The notes: a model not told the origin generated them from the sequence alone. 64,000 nt of DNA from Mycobacterium sp. GA-2829 (GCF_001499965.1 NZ_LQIT01000012.1:248001-312000); one strand, 5' to 3'. Shown: positions 34,027 to 42,594, numbered from the stretch's first letter. Numbers and translations are program-made.

Positions 34027-34988
34027 CACAGCCATCAACGCAGGCCGATTCCGCGCGCCAGGCTCTGCTGGACCTGCGGCAGGAGATCGGCAAGGCGGTC
34101 GTCGGCCAGGACGCCGTGGTCAGCGGGCTGGTGATCGCGCTGCTGTGCCGCGGGCACGTGCTGCTCGAAGGTGTTCCCGGCGTGGCGAAGACGCTGCTGG
34201 TCCGCACGCTGGCCGCCACTCTGCAGCTGGAGTTCAAGCGGGTGCAGTTCACCCCCGACCTGATGCCCGGCGACGTCACGGGTTCGCTGGTGTACGACGC
34301 ACGCACCGCCGAGTTCGAGTTCCGCGCCGGGCCGGTGTTCACGAACCTGCTGCTGGCCGACGAGATCAACCGCACCCCGCCGAAGACGCAGGCAGCGCTG
34401 CTCGAGGCGATGGAGGAACGGCAGGTCAGCGTCGAGGGCGACGCCCGCGCACTACCCGACCCGTTCATCGTCGCCGCCACCCAGAACCCGATCGAGTACG
34501 AGGGCACCTACCAGCTCCCCGAAGCGCAGCTGGACCGGTTCCTGCTGAAACTCAACGTGCCGCTGCCGCCGCGCGATCAGGAGATCGCGATCCTCGACCG
34601 GCACGCCCGCGGATTCGATCCCCGCGACCTGTCGGCGGTGCGCCCGGTGGCCGGTCCGGCCGATCTGGCCGCGGGCCGCGAAGCGGTCCGGCAGGTGCAC
34701 GTCGCCGACGAAGTGCTCGGCTACATCGTCGACATCGCGGGGGCCACCCGGCAGTCGCCGTCGCTGCAGCTGGGCGTCTCCCCGCGCGGGGCGACCGCAC
34801 TGCTGGCCACGTCGAGATCGTGGGCGTGGCTGTCCGGGCGCAACTACGTCACCCCCGACGACGTCAAGGCGATGGCCCGGCCCACCCTGCGGCACCGCAT
34901 CGCGCTGCGTCCGGAGGCCGAGCTGGAGGGCGCCACCCCCGACGGTGTGCTCGACGGCATCCTCGCGGCGGTGGCGGTGCCCCGCTAG
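34023..34988 (+). CDS. moxR2: MoxR-family AAA+ ATPase (Rv3692, moxR2 homologue)
   Basis: This 321-residue chaperone-type ATPase has a Walker A variant EGVPGVAKTLLV near residue 47, Walker B LLLADEINRTPPKTQAALLEAMEE, sensor 1 in VAATQNPIEYEGTYQLPEAQLDRFL and a C-terminal lid. MoxR proteins are thought to assemble or activate partner protein complexes, usually with von Willebrand-type or DUF58 proteins encoded next door. GTG 34023 overlaps the DUF4350 stop, and its own stop shares a base with the DUF58 GTG. Confidence 0.95.
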   Translation: MTQPSTQADSARQALLDLRQEIGKAVVGQDAVVSGLVIALLCRGHVLLEGVPGVAKTLLVRTLAATLQLEFKRVQFTPDLMPGDVTGSLVYDARTAEFEFRAGPVFTNLLLADEINRTPPKTQAALLEAMEERQVSVEGDARALPDPFIVAATQNPIEYEGTYQLPEAQLDRFLLKLNVPLPPRDQEIAILDRHARGFDPRDLSAVRPVAGPADLAAGREAVRQVHVADEVLGYIVDIAGATRQSPSLQLGVSPRGATALLATSRSWAWLSGRNYVTPDDVKAMARPTLRHRIALRPEAELEGATPDGVLDGILAAVAVPR

Positions 34989-36310
34989 TGGTCCTCACCG
35001 GGCGGGCGGCGCTGATCGCGCTGTTGTGCGTGGTGCCGATCGCGCTGGCGCCCGCACCTGCGGTGGCGTTCGCGGTGCTGGCCGCGGTGCTCGCGGTCGC
35101 CGTCGTCGTCGACGTCGCGCTGGCGGCCGGACCCCGCGGGCTGGCGGTGACGCGCGGCGGGGACACCGCCGCCCGGCTCGGGCAGGCGGTGGAATCGGCG
35201 CTGACCGTGCACAATCCGGGGCGACGACGGTTCCGCGGTGCGGTCCGCGACGCCTGGCCGCCCAGCGCGCACGGCCTGCCACGCCACCACGACGTGAATC
35301 TGCCCGCCGGACAACGCATCACGCTGCGCACCACGCTGCGCCCGACGCGGCGCGGCGATCTACGGTCGGCCCTGGTCACCGCGCGCTCGATCGGCCCCCT
35401 CGGCCTGGCGGGTAGACAGGCGTCGCACCGAATCGACGGCACGATCCGGGTGCTGCCACCGTTCCTGTCCCGCAAGCACTTACCGTCGCGGCTGGCCCGG
35501 TTGCGCGAACTCGACGGGTCCACCCCCGCGCTGATCCGCGGTCAGGGCACCGAATTCGACTCCCTGCGGGAGTACGTCGTCGGCGACGACGTCCGCTCGA
35601 TCGACTGGCGCGCCACCGCCCGCCGCTCGGACGTCGTGGTGCGCACCTGGCGTCCCGAGCGCGATCAGCGCATCGTGATCGTCCTCGACACCGGCCGCAC
35701 CTCGGCCGGACGTGTCGGGGTCGACCCCACCGCTTCGGATCCCGGCGGGTGGCCCCGGCTGGACTGGTCGATGGACGCCGCGCTGCTGCTGGCCGCACTC
35801 GCCGCCCGCGCCGGCGACCACGTCGACTTCCTCGCCCACGACCGGGTGACCCGCACCGGGGTGTTCAACGCCTCGCGCACCGAACTGCTGGCCCAGTTGG
35901 TCTCCGCGATGGCGCCGCTGCAACCCGCGCTCGTCGAATCCGATCCCGCCGCGATGGTGTCGGCGGTCCAGCGGCGGGTGCGGCGCCGCGCGCTCGTGGT
36001 GTTGCTGACCGACCTCAACGCCTCTGCGCTGGAAGAGGGGTTGATGGAGGTGCTGCCCCGCCTGGCCGCCCGCCACCACGTCCTGATCGCCGCGGTCGCC
36101 GATCCCCGGGTGGACACGCTCGCGGCCGGTCGCGACGACGCCGCCGCCGTATACGACGCCGCGGCCGCCGAACGCTCCCGCGGCGACCGGCACCGCATCG
36201 CCGCGGCACTGCGCCAGGCCGGTGTCGATGTGGTCGACGCACCACCCGAGGAGTTGGCTCCGGCGTTGGCCGACCGCTATCTGCAGCTCAAGGCCACCGG
36301 CCGGATGTGA
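34988..36310 (+). CDS. DUF58 domain protein (Rv3693 homologue)
   Basis: This 440-residue protein has two adjacent N-terminal transmembrane helices (ALIALLCVVPIALAPAPAVAF and VLAAVLAVAVVVDVALAAG), a beta-rich region, then the DUF58 signature RGQGTEFDSLREYVVGDDVR and IDWRATARRSDVVVRTW. A vWA-like domain follows with RIVIVLDTGRTS and VVLLTDLNA, although the metal-site DxSxS is replaced by DTGRT. It is the probable partner of the MoxR ATPase. GTG 34988 shares its first base with the moxR stop. It ends directly against the convergent SpoIIM-type gene. Confidence 0.9.
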   Translation: MVLTGRAALIALLCVVPIALAPAPAVAFAVLAAVLAVAVVVDVALAAGPRGLAVTRGGDTAARLGQAVESALTVHNPGRRRFRGAVRDAWPPSAHGLPRHHDVNLPAGQRITLRTTLRPTRRGDLRSALVTARSIGPLGLAGRQASHRIDGTIRVLPPFLSRKHLPSRLARLRELDGSTPALIRGQGTEFDSLREYVVGDDVRSIDWRATARRSDVVVRTWRPERDQRIVIVLDTGRTSAGRVGVDPTASDPGGWPRLDWSMDAALLLAALAARAGDHVDFLAHDRVTRTGVFNASRTELLAQLVSAMAPLQPALVESDPAAMVSAVQRRVRRRALVVLLTDLNASALEEGLMEVLPRLAARHHVLIAAVADPRVDTLAAGRDDAAAVYDAAAAERSRGDRHRIAAALRQAGVDVVDAPPEELAPALADRYLQLKATGRM

Positions 36311-37303
36311 TCAGCCGGTCGGCACCACGTCCGGCGCGTCCTCGATGTCGCCGGACTCGTCGGCCCGCTCGGCTCTGCGCCCGAAGTACACGATGTAGCC
36401 GAGGAACGCGACCTCGGCGAGAACGCCGATCCCTATCCGGGCGAATGTCGGCAGCGGGGACGGCGTCACCAACCCCTCGATCAGCCCGGACACCAGCAGC
36501 ATCACCACCAGCCCGGCGGCGACGGCCACCACCGCTCTGCCCTGTTCGGCGAGCACCTGGCTCCGCGGCCGGTGGCCGGGGGCGATGACCATCCAGCCCA
36601 GCCGCATGCCGGCCGCCGCGGCAAGGAACACCGCGGTCAGCTCGAGCAGCCCGTGCGGGGTCAGCAGGCCCAGGAAGATGTCGCCCTTGCCCGCGTCGAA
36701 CATCAGGCCGCCGACGAGGCCGAGGTTGGCGGCGTTCTGGAACAAGATGTACGGGATCGGCAGGCCGAGCAGGATCGAGAACCCGATGCACTGCGCGGCC
36801 ACCCAGGCGTTGTTCACCCACACTCGCAGCGCGAACGAGCCCGCGGGGTTCTCGCTGTAGTAGGAGGCGAAGTCGTTGTTGACGAGTTGGTCGATGTCGC
36901 TGGGCGTGCCGACCGCCGACTGCACCTCGGGGCTGCCCGCCACCCAGAACCCGATGAGCGCGGCGACGGCGAAGAACGCCACGGCCGAGCCGAGCCACCA
37001 CCGCCACGCGCGGTAGGCGACGACCGGGAACGACACGGTCCAGAACCGCAGGAACTCCCGCCACAGCGGCGCGTGCGCGCCGGTCACCGCGGCCCTGGCC
37101 CGCGCCACCAGGGAGGAGAGCCGTCCGACGAGCACCGAATCGGTGGACGCCGACCGCACCATCGACAGGTGCGTCGACACCCGCTGATAGAGGTCGACGA
37201 GTTCGTCGACCTCCGCTCCGGTCAGTCGGCGGCGCCGCTTGACGAGGTCCTCCAAACGCTCCCAGGTGGGACGGTGGGCCAGCACGAACGCGTCGACATC
37301 CAC
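36311..37303 (-). CDS. SpoIIM/DUF95-family membrane protein (Rv3694c homologue)
   Basis: This 330-residue protein has an N-terminal helical soluble part (RPTWERLEDLVKRRRRLTGAEVDE, in pieces) and about five transmembrane segments with the stage II sporulation M pattern NNDFASYYSENPAGSFALRVWVNN (shown in part) and LTPHGLLELTAVFLAAAAGM. Mycobacteria do not sporulate like bacilli, so the role differs; its partner is the RDD protein transcribed divergently. The GTG start lies seven bases after a TAGGCT box on the minus strand. Confidence 0.9.
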   Translation of the reverse strand: MDVDAFVLAHRPTWERLEDLVKRRRRLTGAEVDELVDLYQRVSTHLSMVRSASTDSVLVGRLSSLVARARAAVTGAHAPLWREFLRFWTVSFPVVAYRAWRWWLGSAVAFFAVAALIGFWVAGSPEVQSAVGTPSDIDQLVNNDFASYYSENPAGSFALRVWVNNAWVAAQCIGFSILLGLPIPYILFQNAANLGLVGGLMFDAGKGDIFLGLLTPHGLLELTAVFLAAAAGMRLGWMVIAPGHRPRSQVLAEQGRAVVAVAAGLVVMLLVSGLIEGLVTPSPLPTFARIGIGVLAEVAFLGYIVYFGRRAERADESGDIEDAPDVVPTG

Positions 37304-37329
37304 GCCGGCCAGCCTAGTAGCGTGGCCGT
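37304..37329. promoter_or_regulatory. 26-base overlapping divergent leaderless promoters
   Basis: On the plus strand TAGCGT (37318-37323) lies six bases before ATG 37330. On the minus strand TAGGCT (37316-37311) lies seven bases before GTG 37303. The two -10 boxes are almost back to back, so the -35 regions of each promoter fall inside the other coding sequence and the two promoters should compete for polymerase. Confidence 0.55.
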
Positions 37330-38163
37330 ATGGTCTCCCAGCCCGAACCGGTGGTGACCGGCGATGCCGTGGTACTCGACGTGCAGATCGCCCAGCTGCC
37401 GATCCGCGCGCTGTCGGCGATGATCGACATCCTGGTCATCCTGATCCTGTACGTGCTGGGCGTCGTGCTGTGGGCGCTCACGCTGGCCGACTTCGACACC
37501 GCGCTGTCGGCCGCGGTGCTGATCATCTTCACCGTGCTCACGCTGGTCGGGTATCCGCTGGTGTTCGAGACCGCGACCAGGGGCCGGACGCTGGGCAAGA
37601 TGGCGCTGGGACTGCGGGTGGTCAGCGAGGACGGTGGCCCGGAACGGTTCCGCCAGGCCCTGTTTCGCGCGCTCGCCGGTTTCATCGAATTGTGGATGCT
37701 GGCGGGCGGGCCCGCCGCGGTGTGCAGCCTGCTGTCTGCGAAGGGCAAGCGGATCGGCGACATCTTCGCGGGCACGGTGGTGATCAGCGAACGCGCGCCG
37801 CGGCTCAGCGCACCGCCGATCATGCCGCCGCCGTTGGCGTGGTGGGCGGCGTCGCTGGAACTGTCGGCGCTCAACGCCGAGCAGGCCGAACTCGCCCGCC
37901 AATTCCTCGCGCGCGCAGACCAACTCGACCCGCGGCTGCGCGACCAGATGGGCTACCGCATCGCCGGTGAGGTGGTCTCGCGCATCTCGCCGCCCCCGCC
38001 GCCCGGCACACCGCCGCAGTACGTGCTGGCCGCGGTGCTGGCCGAACGCCACCGGCGCGAACTGGCGCGGCTGGTGCCCACCCACACACCCGGCCCGCCG
38101 CCGGCGACGCCGTCGTATGCGGCGGCGCCGCCGCGGGATTCGGGTTTCACCCCGCCGGGCTGA
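37330..38163 (+). CDS. RDD-family membrane protein (Rv3695 homologue)
   Basis: This 277-residue protein has an RDD domain with three to four helices (ALSAMIDILVILILYVLGVVL, ALSAAVLIIFTVLTLVGYPL, then FRQALFRALAGFIELWMLAG). The motif ATRGRTLGKMALGLRVVSEDG is typical of this family. A soluble C-terminal extension of about 120 residues ends in a Pro-rich tail. RDD proteins commonly pair with SpoIIM and MoxR genes; transport or assembly roles are suspected. It ends four bases from the convergent carotenoid-oxygenase stop. Confidence 0.9.
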   Translation: MVSQPEPVVTGDAVVLDVQIAQLPIRALSAMIDILVILILYVLGVVLWALTLADFDTALSAAVLIIFTVLTLVGYPLVFETATRGRTLGKMALGLRVVSEDGGPERFRQALFRALAGFIELWMLAGGPAAVCSLLSAKGKRIGDIFAGTVVISERAPRLSAPPIMPPPLAWWAASLELSALNAEQAELARQFLARADQLDPRLRDQMGYRIAGEVVSRISPPPPPGTPPQYVLAAVLAERHRRELARLVPTHTPGPPPATPSYAAAPPRDSGFTPPG

Positions 38164-38167
38164 GGCC

Positions 38168-39505
38168 CTACCCCTCGATCCAGTTGCCGTGGAAGCCGTA
38201 CGGAACCCGTTGCGGCATCGCGATCTTCGCGACCGGCGGCGCGGTGAAGTCGGCGGCGTCGAGGATCACCAGATCGCTGCCGTCACGTTCGGCGTCGTAG
38301 ACGTAGGCCAGATACCAGCCGTTGCGCTCGTCGGCCGGACCCGATGCTGCGGGGACGAACACCGCCTCTCCCGGTCCGCCCGGCGCGTCGGCGGTACCGA
38401 ACGGGTGTTCCTCGGCGGCGCCGGTGCTCAGGTCGTACCGGACCAGCTTGTGGTCGCCCACCGACACCGCGTACCGCGCAGGCAGCCCCGCCAGCCGGTC
38501 GTCGATGCGGGGGAACTCCACCGGTCGGTCGTCGAGCGGCCCTTCGCGCACCACCCCCGTCGTCAGGTCGACCGACCAGCTCCACAGCACACCGTCGGTG
38601 TCGAATCCGCCTGTGCCGCGCCAGAGTTCGGGGTACCGGACAGCTTGAACCACCAGCGTGGTGCCGGTTTCGTAGGCATTGGCGACGTGGAAGATGTAGC
38701 ACGGGTCGATCTCGAACCACCGCACCTCGCCGAACGGGTCGTCGCGGCGCAGCACCCCGAGGCGGGCGCCGTAGGTGTCGTCCCATCGGTAGGGCATATC
38801 GCCCTTGCCCTGCAGCGCGATGTCCATGTTGAACACGATCGGCAGGTCGAGGAACACGACGTGCCCGCTGGTCATCGCGAAGTCGTGCATCATCGTCAGC
38901 GCCTTGACGTCGAGTGGTCGGTTGACGGTCAGGTTCCCGTCGGCGTCGGCGCGGTGGTAGGTGACGTGCGGTTCGAAGATGTTGCCGTAGCCGAAGAAGT
39001 GCAGCTCCCCGGTGGTGGGGCAGATCTTCGGGTGGGCGGTCATCGAATCGTTGAGCAGCCCGCCGAAGTCGTAGACCCCGACAGTCTCCAGTTCGTTGGT
39101 GATCTCGTACGGCAGCGAGGATTCGACGAGGGCCAGCGTCCTACCGGCGTGGCTGACGACGTGTGTGTTGGCGACGCTCGCGCGCAGGTCGCGCGTGCCG
39201 TCATTGCGGTAGAGCGGGAACGGTTCGATGAAGCTCTCCGTGCGCACCCACCGGTTGCGGTACCAGGCGGCGCGACCGTTCTCGATGCGCACGCCGTGGA
39301 TCATCCCGTCGCCGGTGAACCAGTGTGCGGTCTCCGCGCGCGGGTTGGGGCCGTTGCGCAGGTACCAGCCCTGCAGATCCGCCGGGATCTGCCCTTCGAC
39401 GGGCAGGTCGAAGGCGGTGAGTTCGTCGGCGACGGGTGCGTAGTTGCCGCGTTTGAAGAACTGCTCCTCGCCGAACAGCGTGGACGTGTCGGTGGTGTCG
39501 GTCAT
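38168..39505 (-). CDS. Carotenoid-cleavage/lignostilbene dioxygenase family enzyme
   Basis: This 445-residue non-haem iron oxygenase has a seven-blade propeller fold. Four His ligands are recognisable in context: TAHPKICPTTGELHFFGYG, MMHDFAMTSGHVVFLDLP, a mid-protein His in CYIFHVANAYE and the C-terminal PYGFHGNWIEG. It should cleave a C=C bond in a carotenoid, apocarotenoid or stilbene; the substrate is not known. ATG 39505 has GAGGAGT six bases upstream. It diverges from a GntR gene over an intergenic region with a perfect palindrome, so it is probably controlled by that regulator. Confidence 0.93.
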   Translation of the reverse strand: MTDTTDTSTLFGEEQFFKRGNYAPVADELTAFDLPVEGQIPADLQGWYLRNGPNPRAETAHWFTGDGMIHGVRIENGRAAWYRNRWVRTESFIEPFPLYRNDGTRDLRASVANTHVVSHAGRTLALVESSLPYEITNELETVGVYDFGGLLNDSMTAHPKICPTTGELHFFGYGNIFEPHVTYHRADADGNLTVNRPLDVKALTMMHDFAMTSGHVVFLDLPIVFNMDIALQGKGDMPYRWDDTYGARLGVLRRDDPFGEVRWFEIDPCYIFHVANAYETGTTLVVQAVRYPELWRGTGGFDTDGVLWSWSVDLTTGVVREGPLDDRPVEFPRIDDRLAGLPARYAVSVGDHKLVRYDLSTGAAEEHPFGTADAPGGPGEAVFVPAASGPADERNGWYLAYVYDAERDGSDLVILDAADFTAPPVAKIAMPQRVPYGFHGNWIEG

Positions 39506-39560
39506 GTCGGACTCCTCGAGGTCGCGGGGAAAGTCTGCCACCAGACTGACACTCCTAATA

Positions 39561-39570
39561 TGACATGTCA
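39561..39570. promoter_or_regulatory. Palindrome TGACATGTCA, candidate GntR operator
   Basis: This perfect ten-base palindrome in an AT-rich patch (taatatgacatgtcaatag) lies between the divergent oxygenase (start 39505) and GntR (start 39627) genes. On the minus strand it overlaps TTGACA, a perfect -35 hexamer, which suits repression of the oxygenase gene. Confidence 0.55.
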
Positions 39571-39626
39571 ATAGTGGAATGTGTTCGAGGCGGCGCCCGG
39601 CGGCCTGGCGGAGGAAGATGTCCACC

Positions 39627-40334
39627 ATGCCCGGTCGTCGACGCTCCGCCCTGTTGACGAACCTGGCGGCCAATCGATCCCCGGAGTCGCGTCGCGCCGT
39701 GGTCGACGAGTTGCGCCGCGTCATCCTCGACGGGGGCGCACCACCCGGATCGCCCATCCCGGTCAACGAGGTCGCCGAGGTGCTCGGCGTCAGCGCCATC
39801 CCGGTGCGCGAGAGCCTCAAGACGCTCGTCGCCGAGGGCCTCGTCGCGCACCAACCCAACGTCGGCTACAGCGTCGCGCTGCTGACCGCCACCGAACTCG
39901 CCGAGATGTACATCGTCCGCGAGACGCTCGAGTCGGCGGCGCTCGCCGCGGCCGTCGCCAACGCCTCGGAGACAGATCGCACCGCGGTGGCCGCAGCGCA
40001 CCGCCTGCTGCAGCGCGCCGTTCTGGAGGACGACCGGCACGCCTACCACCGCCAGAGCCGGCATTTCCACATCGGCATGGCGCGTCCGTCGGGGATGCTG
40101 CGACTGGTGCACATGCTGGAATCCGCTTGGAACGTCACCGAACCCGTGCAACTGATGGTGCACGTCGAACCCGCCGAACGGGCAGCGCTGCACACCGACC
40201 ACGGCCACATGCTCGAAGCCTTTCTCGACCGCGACGTCGATGCGCTGCTCGACACGAGCCGGGAACACCACCGACGGCTCAACTCCGTGGTCGCGACCCT
40301 TCCGCCCGACACCGGATTGGTGTCGCGCGGCTGA
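39627..40334 (+). CDS. GntR-family regulator, FadR/FCD type
   Basis: This 235-residue regulator has an N-terminal winged helix (SPESRRAVVDELRRVILDGG, then VNEVAEVLGVSAIPVRESLKTLVAEG) and an all-helical FCD ligand domain. Its metal-binding pattern includes Glu in MYIVRETLESAAL, His in SRHFHIGMARPSG, and His in HTDHGHMLEAFLDRD and EHHRR. ATG 39627 is chosen because GGAGGAAG (39610-39617) sits nine bases upstream; upstream ATGs are too close to it. It lies between the divergent oxygenase and the NCS1 permease and may control both. Confidence 0.92.
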   Translation: MPGRRRSALLTNLAANRSPESRRAVVDELRRVILDGGAPPGSPIPVNEVAEVLGVSAIPVRESLKTLVAEGLVAHQPNVGYSVALLTATELAEMYIVRETLESAALAAAVANASETDRTAVAAAHRLLQRAVLEDDRHAYHRQSRHFHIGMARPSGMLRLVHMLESAWNVTEPVQLMVHVEPAERAALHTDHGHMLEAFLDRDVDALLDTSREHHRRLNSVVATLPPDTGLVSRG

Positions 40335-40367
40335 CCGCACGCCAATGAGTCGGCCATGTTGCCGAAG

Positions 40368-40390
40368 GCGCCCAAATATATTTGCGGCGC
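40368..40390. promoter_or_regulatory. Near-perfect palindrome GCGCC-CAAATATATTTG-c-GGCGC upstream of the NCS1 permease
   Basis: A 12-base perfect AT-rich palindrome (40373-40384) is framed by GC-rich complementary blocks, 60 bases upstream of the permease ATG and 34 bases after the GntR stop. Such a low-GC symmetric block is rare in this genome and suggests a regulator site. The sequence is unlike the GntR palindrome at 39561, so a different protein may bind. Confidence 0.5.
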
Positions 40391-40449
40391 AACGACGGTG
40401 AAACACATCGACGCTACGTTCCGTTCATCCCGATGGACAGGAACGCACC

Positions 40450-42006
40450 ATGACAGAAACTCGTGACCTCCCGCCGAGCGCCGTCGTCGGCGCGGGCGAC
40501 ATCGTCGAAGCCGCAGGGCATCCCGTCGGCAGCGGGGTGATCAAGGAGCACTACGACCCGCGGCTGACCAACGAGGACCTCGCGCCGCTGGGCAAGCAGA
40601 CGTGGTCGTCGTACAACATCTTCGCGTTCTGGATGTCCGACGTGCACAGCGTCGGCGGTTACGTCACCGCGGGCAGCCTGTTCGCGCTCGGTCTGGCCAG
40701 TTGGCAGGTGCTGATCGCGCTGCTCGTCGGCATCGTGATCGTCAACGTGTTCTGCAACCTGGTCGCCAAACCCAGCCAGCAGGCCGGGGTTCCGTATCCG
40801 GTGGTGTGCCGCAGCTCCTTCGGCGTCCTGGGCGCCAACATCCCGGCCATCATCCGCGGTCTCATCGCCGTGGCCTGGTACGGCATCCAGACCTACCTGG
40901 CCTCGGCAGCGCTCGACATCGTGCTGCTCAAGCTGTTCCCGGGGCTCGCGCCGTACGCCGACGTCGACCAGTTCGGCTTCACCGGCCTGTCCCTGCTCGG
41001 CTGGTGCAGCTTCATGCTGCTGTGGGTGTTGCAGGCCTGCGTGTTCTGGCGCGGAATGGAGTCGATCCGCAAGTTCATCGACTTCTGCGGCCCCGCCGTC
41101 TATGTCGTGATGTTCATCCTCTGCGGCTACCTGCTGTGGAAGTCGGGCTGGCACGTGAGCCTGACCCTCGGCGGGGAGAAGCAGGGCAACACCCTGGTGG
41201 TCATGCTCGGCGCGATCGCGTTGGTGGTGTCGTACTTCTCCGGGCCCATGCTGAACTTCGGTGACTTCGCCCGCTACGGCCGCAGCTTCGAGGCGGTCAA
41301 GAAGGGCAACTTCCTCGGCCTGCCGGTCAACTTCCTGATGTTCTCACTCCTCGTCGTCATCACCGCTGCGGCGACGGTGCCGGTGTTCGGCGAACTGCTG
41401 ACCGATCCGGTCGAGACCGTCGCCCGCATCGACAACGTGACCGCGATCATCTTCGGCGCCCTGACGTTCACGATCGCCACCATCGGGATCAACATCGTCG
41501 CCAACTTCATCAGCCCCGCATTCGACTTCTCCAACGTCAGCCCGCAGCGCATCAGCTGGCGGATGGGCGGCATGATCGCCGCGGTCGGTTCGGTGCTGCT
41601 CACTCCGTGGAACCTCTACAGCAACCCGGAGGTCATCCACTACACGCTCGAGACGCTCGGCGCGTTCATCGGCCCGCTGTTCGGTGTGCTGATCGCCGAC
41701 TTCTATCTCGTGCGCAAGCAGAAGATCGTCGTCGACGACCTGTTCACCATGACCGATACCGGGAACTACTGGTACAAGAAGGGTTACAACCCGGCCGCCG
41801 TGACCGCCACGTTGGTGGGCGCGGTTCTGGCCATGGCCCCGGTGCTGCTCGGCGGCGTCGTCTTCGGCATGGCCGGCGCTGCGCAGTACAGCTGGTTCAT
41901 CGGTTGCGGGGTGGCGTTCGCCATCTACTACGGGCTGGCGACCCGCGGCCCGTGGCGGATGACGGCCCTGCGCGTCGCCGAGGGAGCCACGCTGGTGTCC
42001 AACTAG
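40450..42006 (+). CDS. NCS1-family nucleobase/allantoin-type permease
   Basis: This 518-residue protein has twelve predicted transmembrane helices. NCS1 hallmarks are visible: NEDLAPLGKQTWSSYNIFAFW before helix 1 (in part), YPVVCRSSFGVLGANIPAIIRG, WYGIQTYLASAAL and GPMLNFGDFARYGRS. It should import a nucleobase, hydantoin or similar nitrogen compound in symport with cations; the exact substrate cannot be read. It follows the GntR gene on the same strand after 115 bases with a palindrome, and precedes a PadR gene. Confidence 0.93.
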   Translation: MTETRDLPPSAVVGAGDIVEAAGHPVGSGVIKEHYDPRLTNEDLAPLGKQTWSSYNIFAFWMSDVHSVGGYVTAGSLFALGLASWQVLIALLVGIVIVNVFCNLVAKPSQQAGVPYPVVCRSSFGVLGANIPAIIRGLIAVAWYGIQTYLASAALDIVLLKLFPGLAPYADVDQFGFTGLSLLGWCSFMLLWVLQACVFWRGMESIRKFIDFCGPAVYVVMFILCGYLLWKSGWHVSLTLGGEKQGNTLVVMLGAIALVVSYFSGPMLNFGDFARYGRSFEAVKKGNFLGLPVNFLMFSLLVVITAAATVPVFGELLTDPVETVARIDNVTAIIFGALTFTIATIGINIVANFISPAFDFSNVSPQRISWRMGGMIAAVGSVLLTPWNLYSNPEVIHYTLETLGAFIGPLFGVLIADFYLVRKQKIVVDDLFTMTDTGNYWYKKGYNPAAVTATLVGAVLAMAPVLLGGVVFGMAGAAQYSWFIGCGVAFAIYYGLATRGPWRMTALRVAEGATLVSN

Positions 42007-42023
42007 ACGACGCGACACACGTG

Positions 42024-42057
42024 CGGTCCGACATTCCACCCATGGAATGTCGGACCG
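42024..42057. promoter_or_regulatory. Perfect 14-base inverted repeat CGGTCCGACATTCC-N6-complement before padR
   Basis: The arms at 42024-42037 and 42044-42057 are exact complements with a six-base spacer; three more outer bases pair with one mismatch. It begins 18 bases after the permease stop and ends 13 bases before the PadR start, touching its TACGCT -10 box. It lacks a T-run, so an operator for the PadR protein is more likely than a terminator, although a hairpin in the permease mRNA would also form. Confidence 0.7.
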
Positions 42058-42069
42058 TACGCTTTCGTG

Positions 42070-42594
42070 GTGAGCCTCCGATTCGCCACCCTCGGCCTTC
42101 TCGCCCAGCATCCCGGCAGCGGGTACGACCTGCTCAAGCGCTTCGAGAAGTCGATGGCCAACGTATGGCCGGCCACCCAGAGCCAGCTCTACGGCGAACT
42201 GAACCGGCTGGCCGACGCCGGGCTGATCGAGGTCACCGACGTCGGTCCCCGTGGCCGCAAGGAGTACCGGGTGACCCCCGAGGGCCGCGCCGAACTCAGG
42301 CGTTGGATCACCGACTCCACTGACGACCCGCCGTTACGCAGGCCCGATCTGTTGCGGGTGTTCCTACTCGGTGAACTCTCTCCGGCGGCAGCCCGCAAGT
42401 ACGCAACGGGGTTCGCCGAGCATGCCCGGACAGAACTCGCACGGCTCGAGGCGCTGCGCGATTCACTGCGCTGGGACGACGATGCTGCCGCCTTCTACGG
42501 CCGCGCCGCACTGGAATACGGGCTCCGACTCGCCGCGATGGAGGCGGAGTGGGCCGACGGACTGACTGCCGCAATCGACTCACAGCGCGATTGA
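42070..42594 (+). CDS. PadR-family transcriptional regulator 1
   Basis: This 174-residue regulator has an N-terminal PadR winged helix (LRFATLGLLAQHPGSGYDLL, PATQSQLYGELNRLADAGLI, RGRKEYRVTPEGRAELRRWI) and a C-terminal coiled helical Vir domain for dimer formation (FAEHARTELARLEALRDSL). Of the tandem GTG codons (42067, 42070), the second lies seven bases after TACGCT and is chosen as a leaderless start. A perfect inverted repeat directly upstream suggests autoregulation. A second padR gene follows 84 bases later. Confidence 0.9.
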   Translation: MSLRFATLGLLAQHPGSGYDLLKRFEKSMANVWPATQSQLYGELNRLADAGLIEVTDVGPRGRKEYRVTPEGRAELRRWITDSTDDPPLRRPDLLRVFLLGELSPAAARKYATGFAEHARTELARLEALRDSLRWDDDAAAFYGRAALEYGLRLAAMEAEWADGLTAAIDSQRD

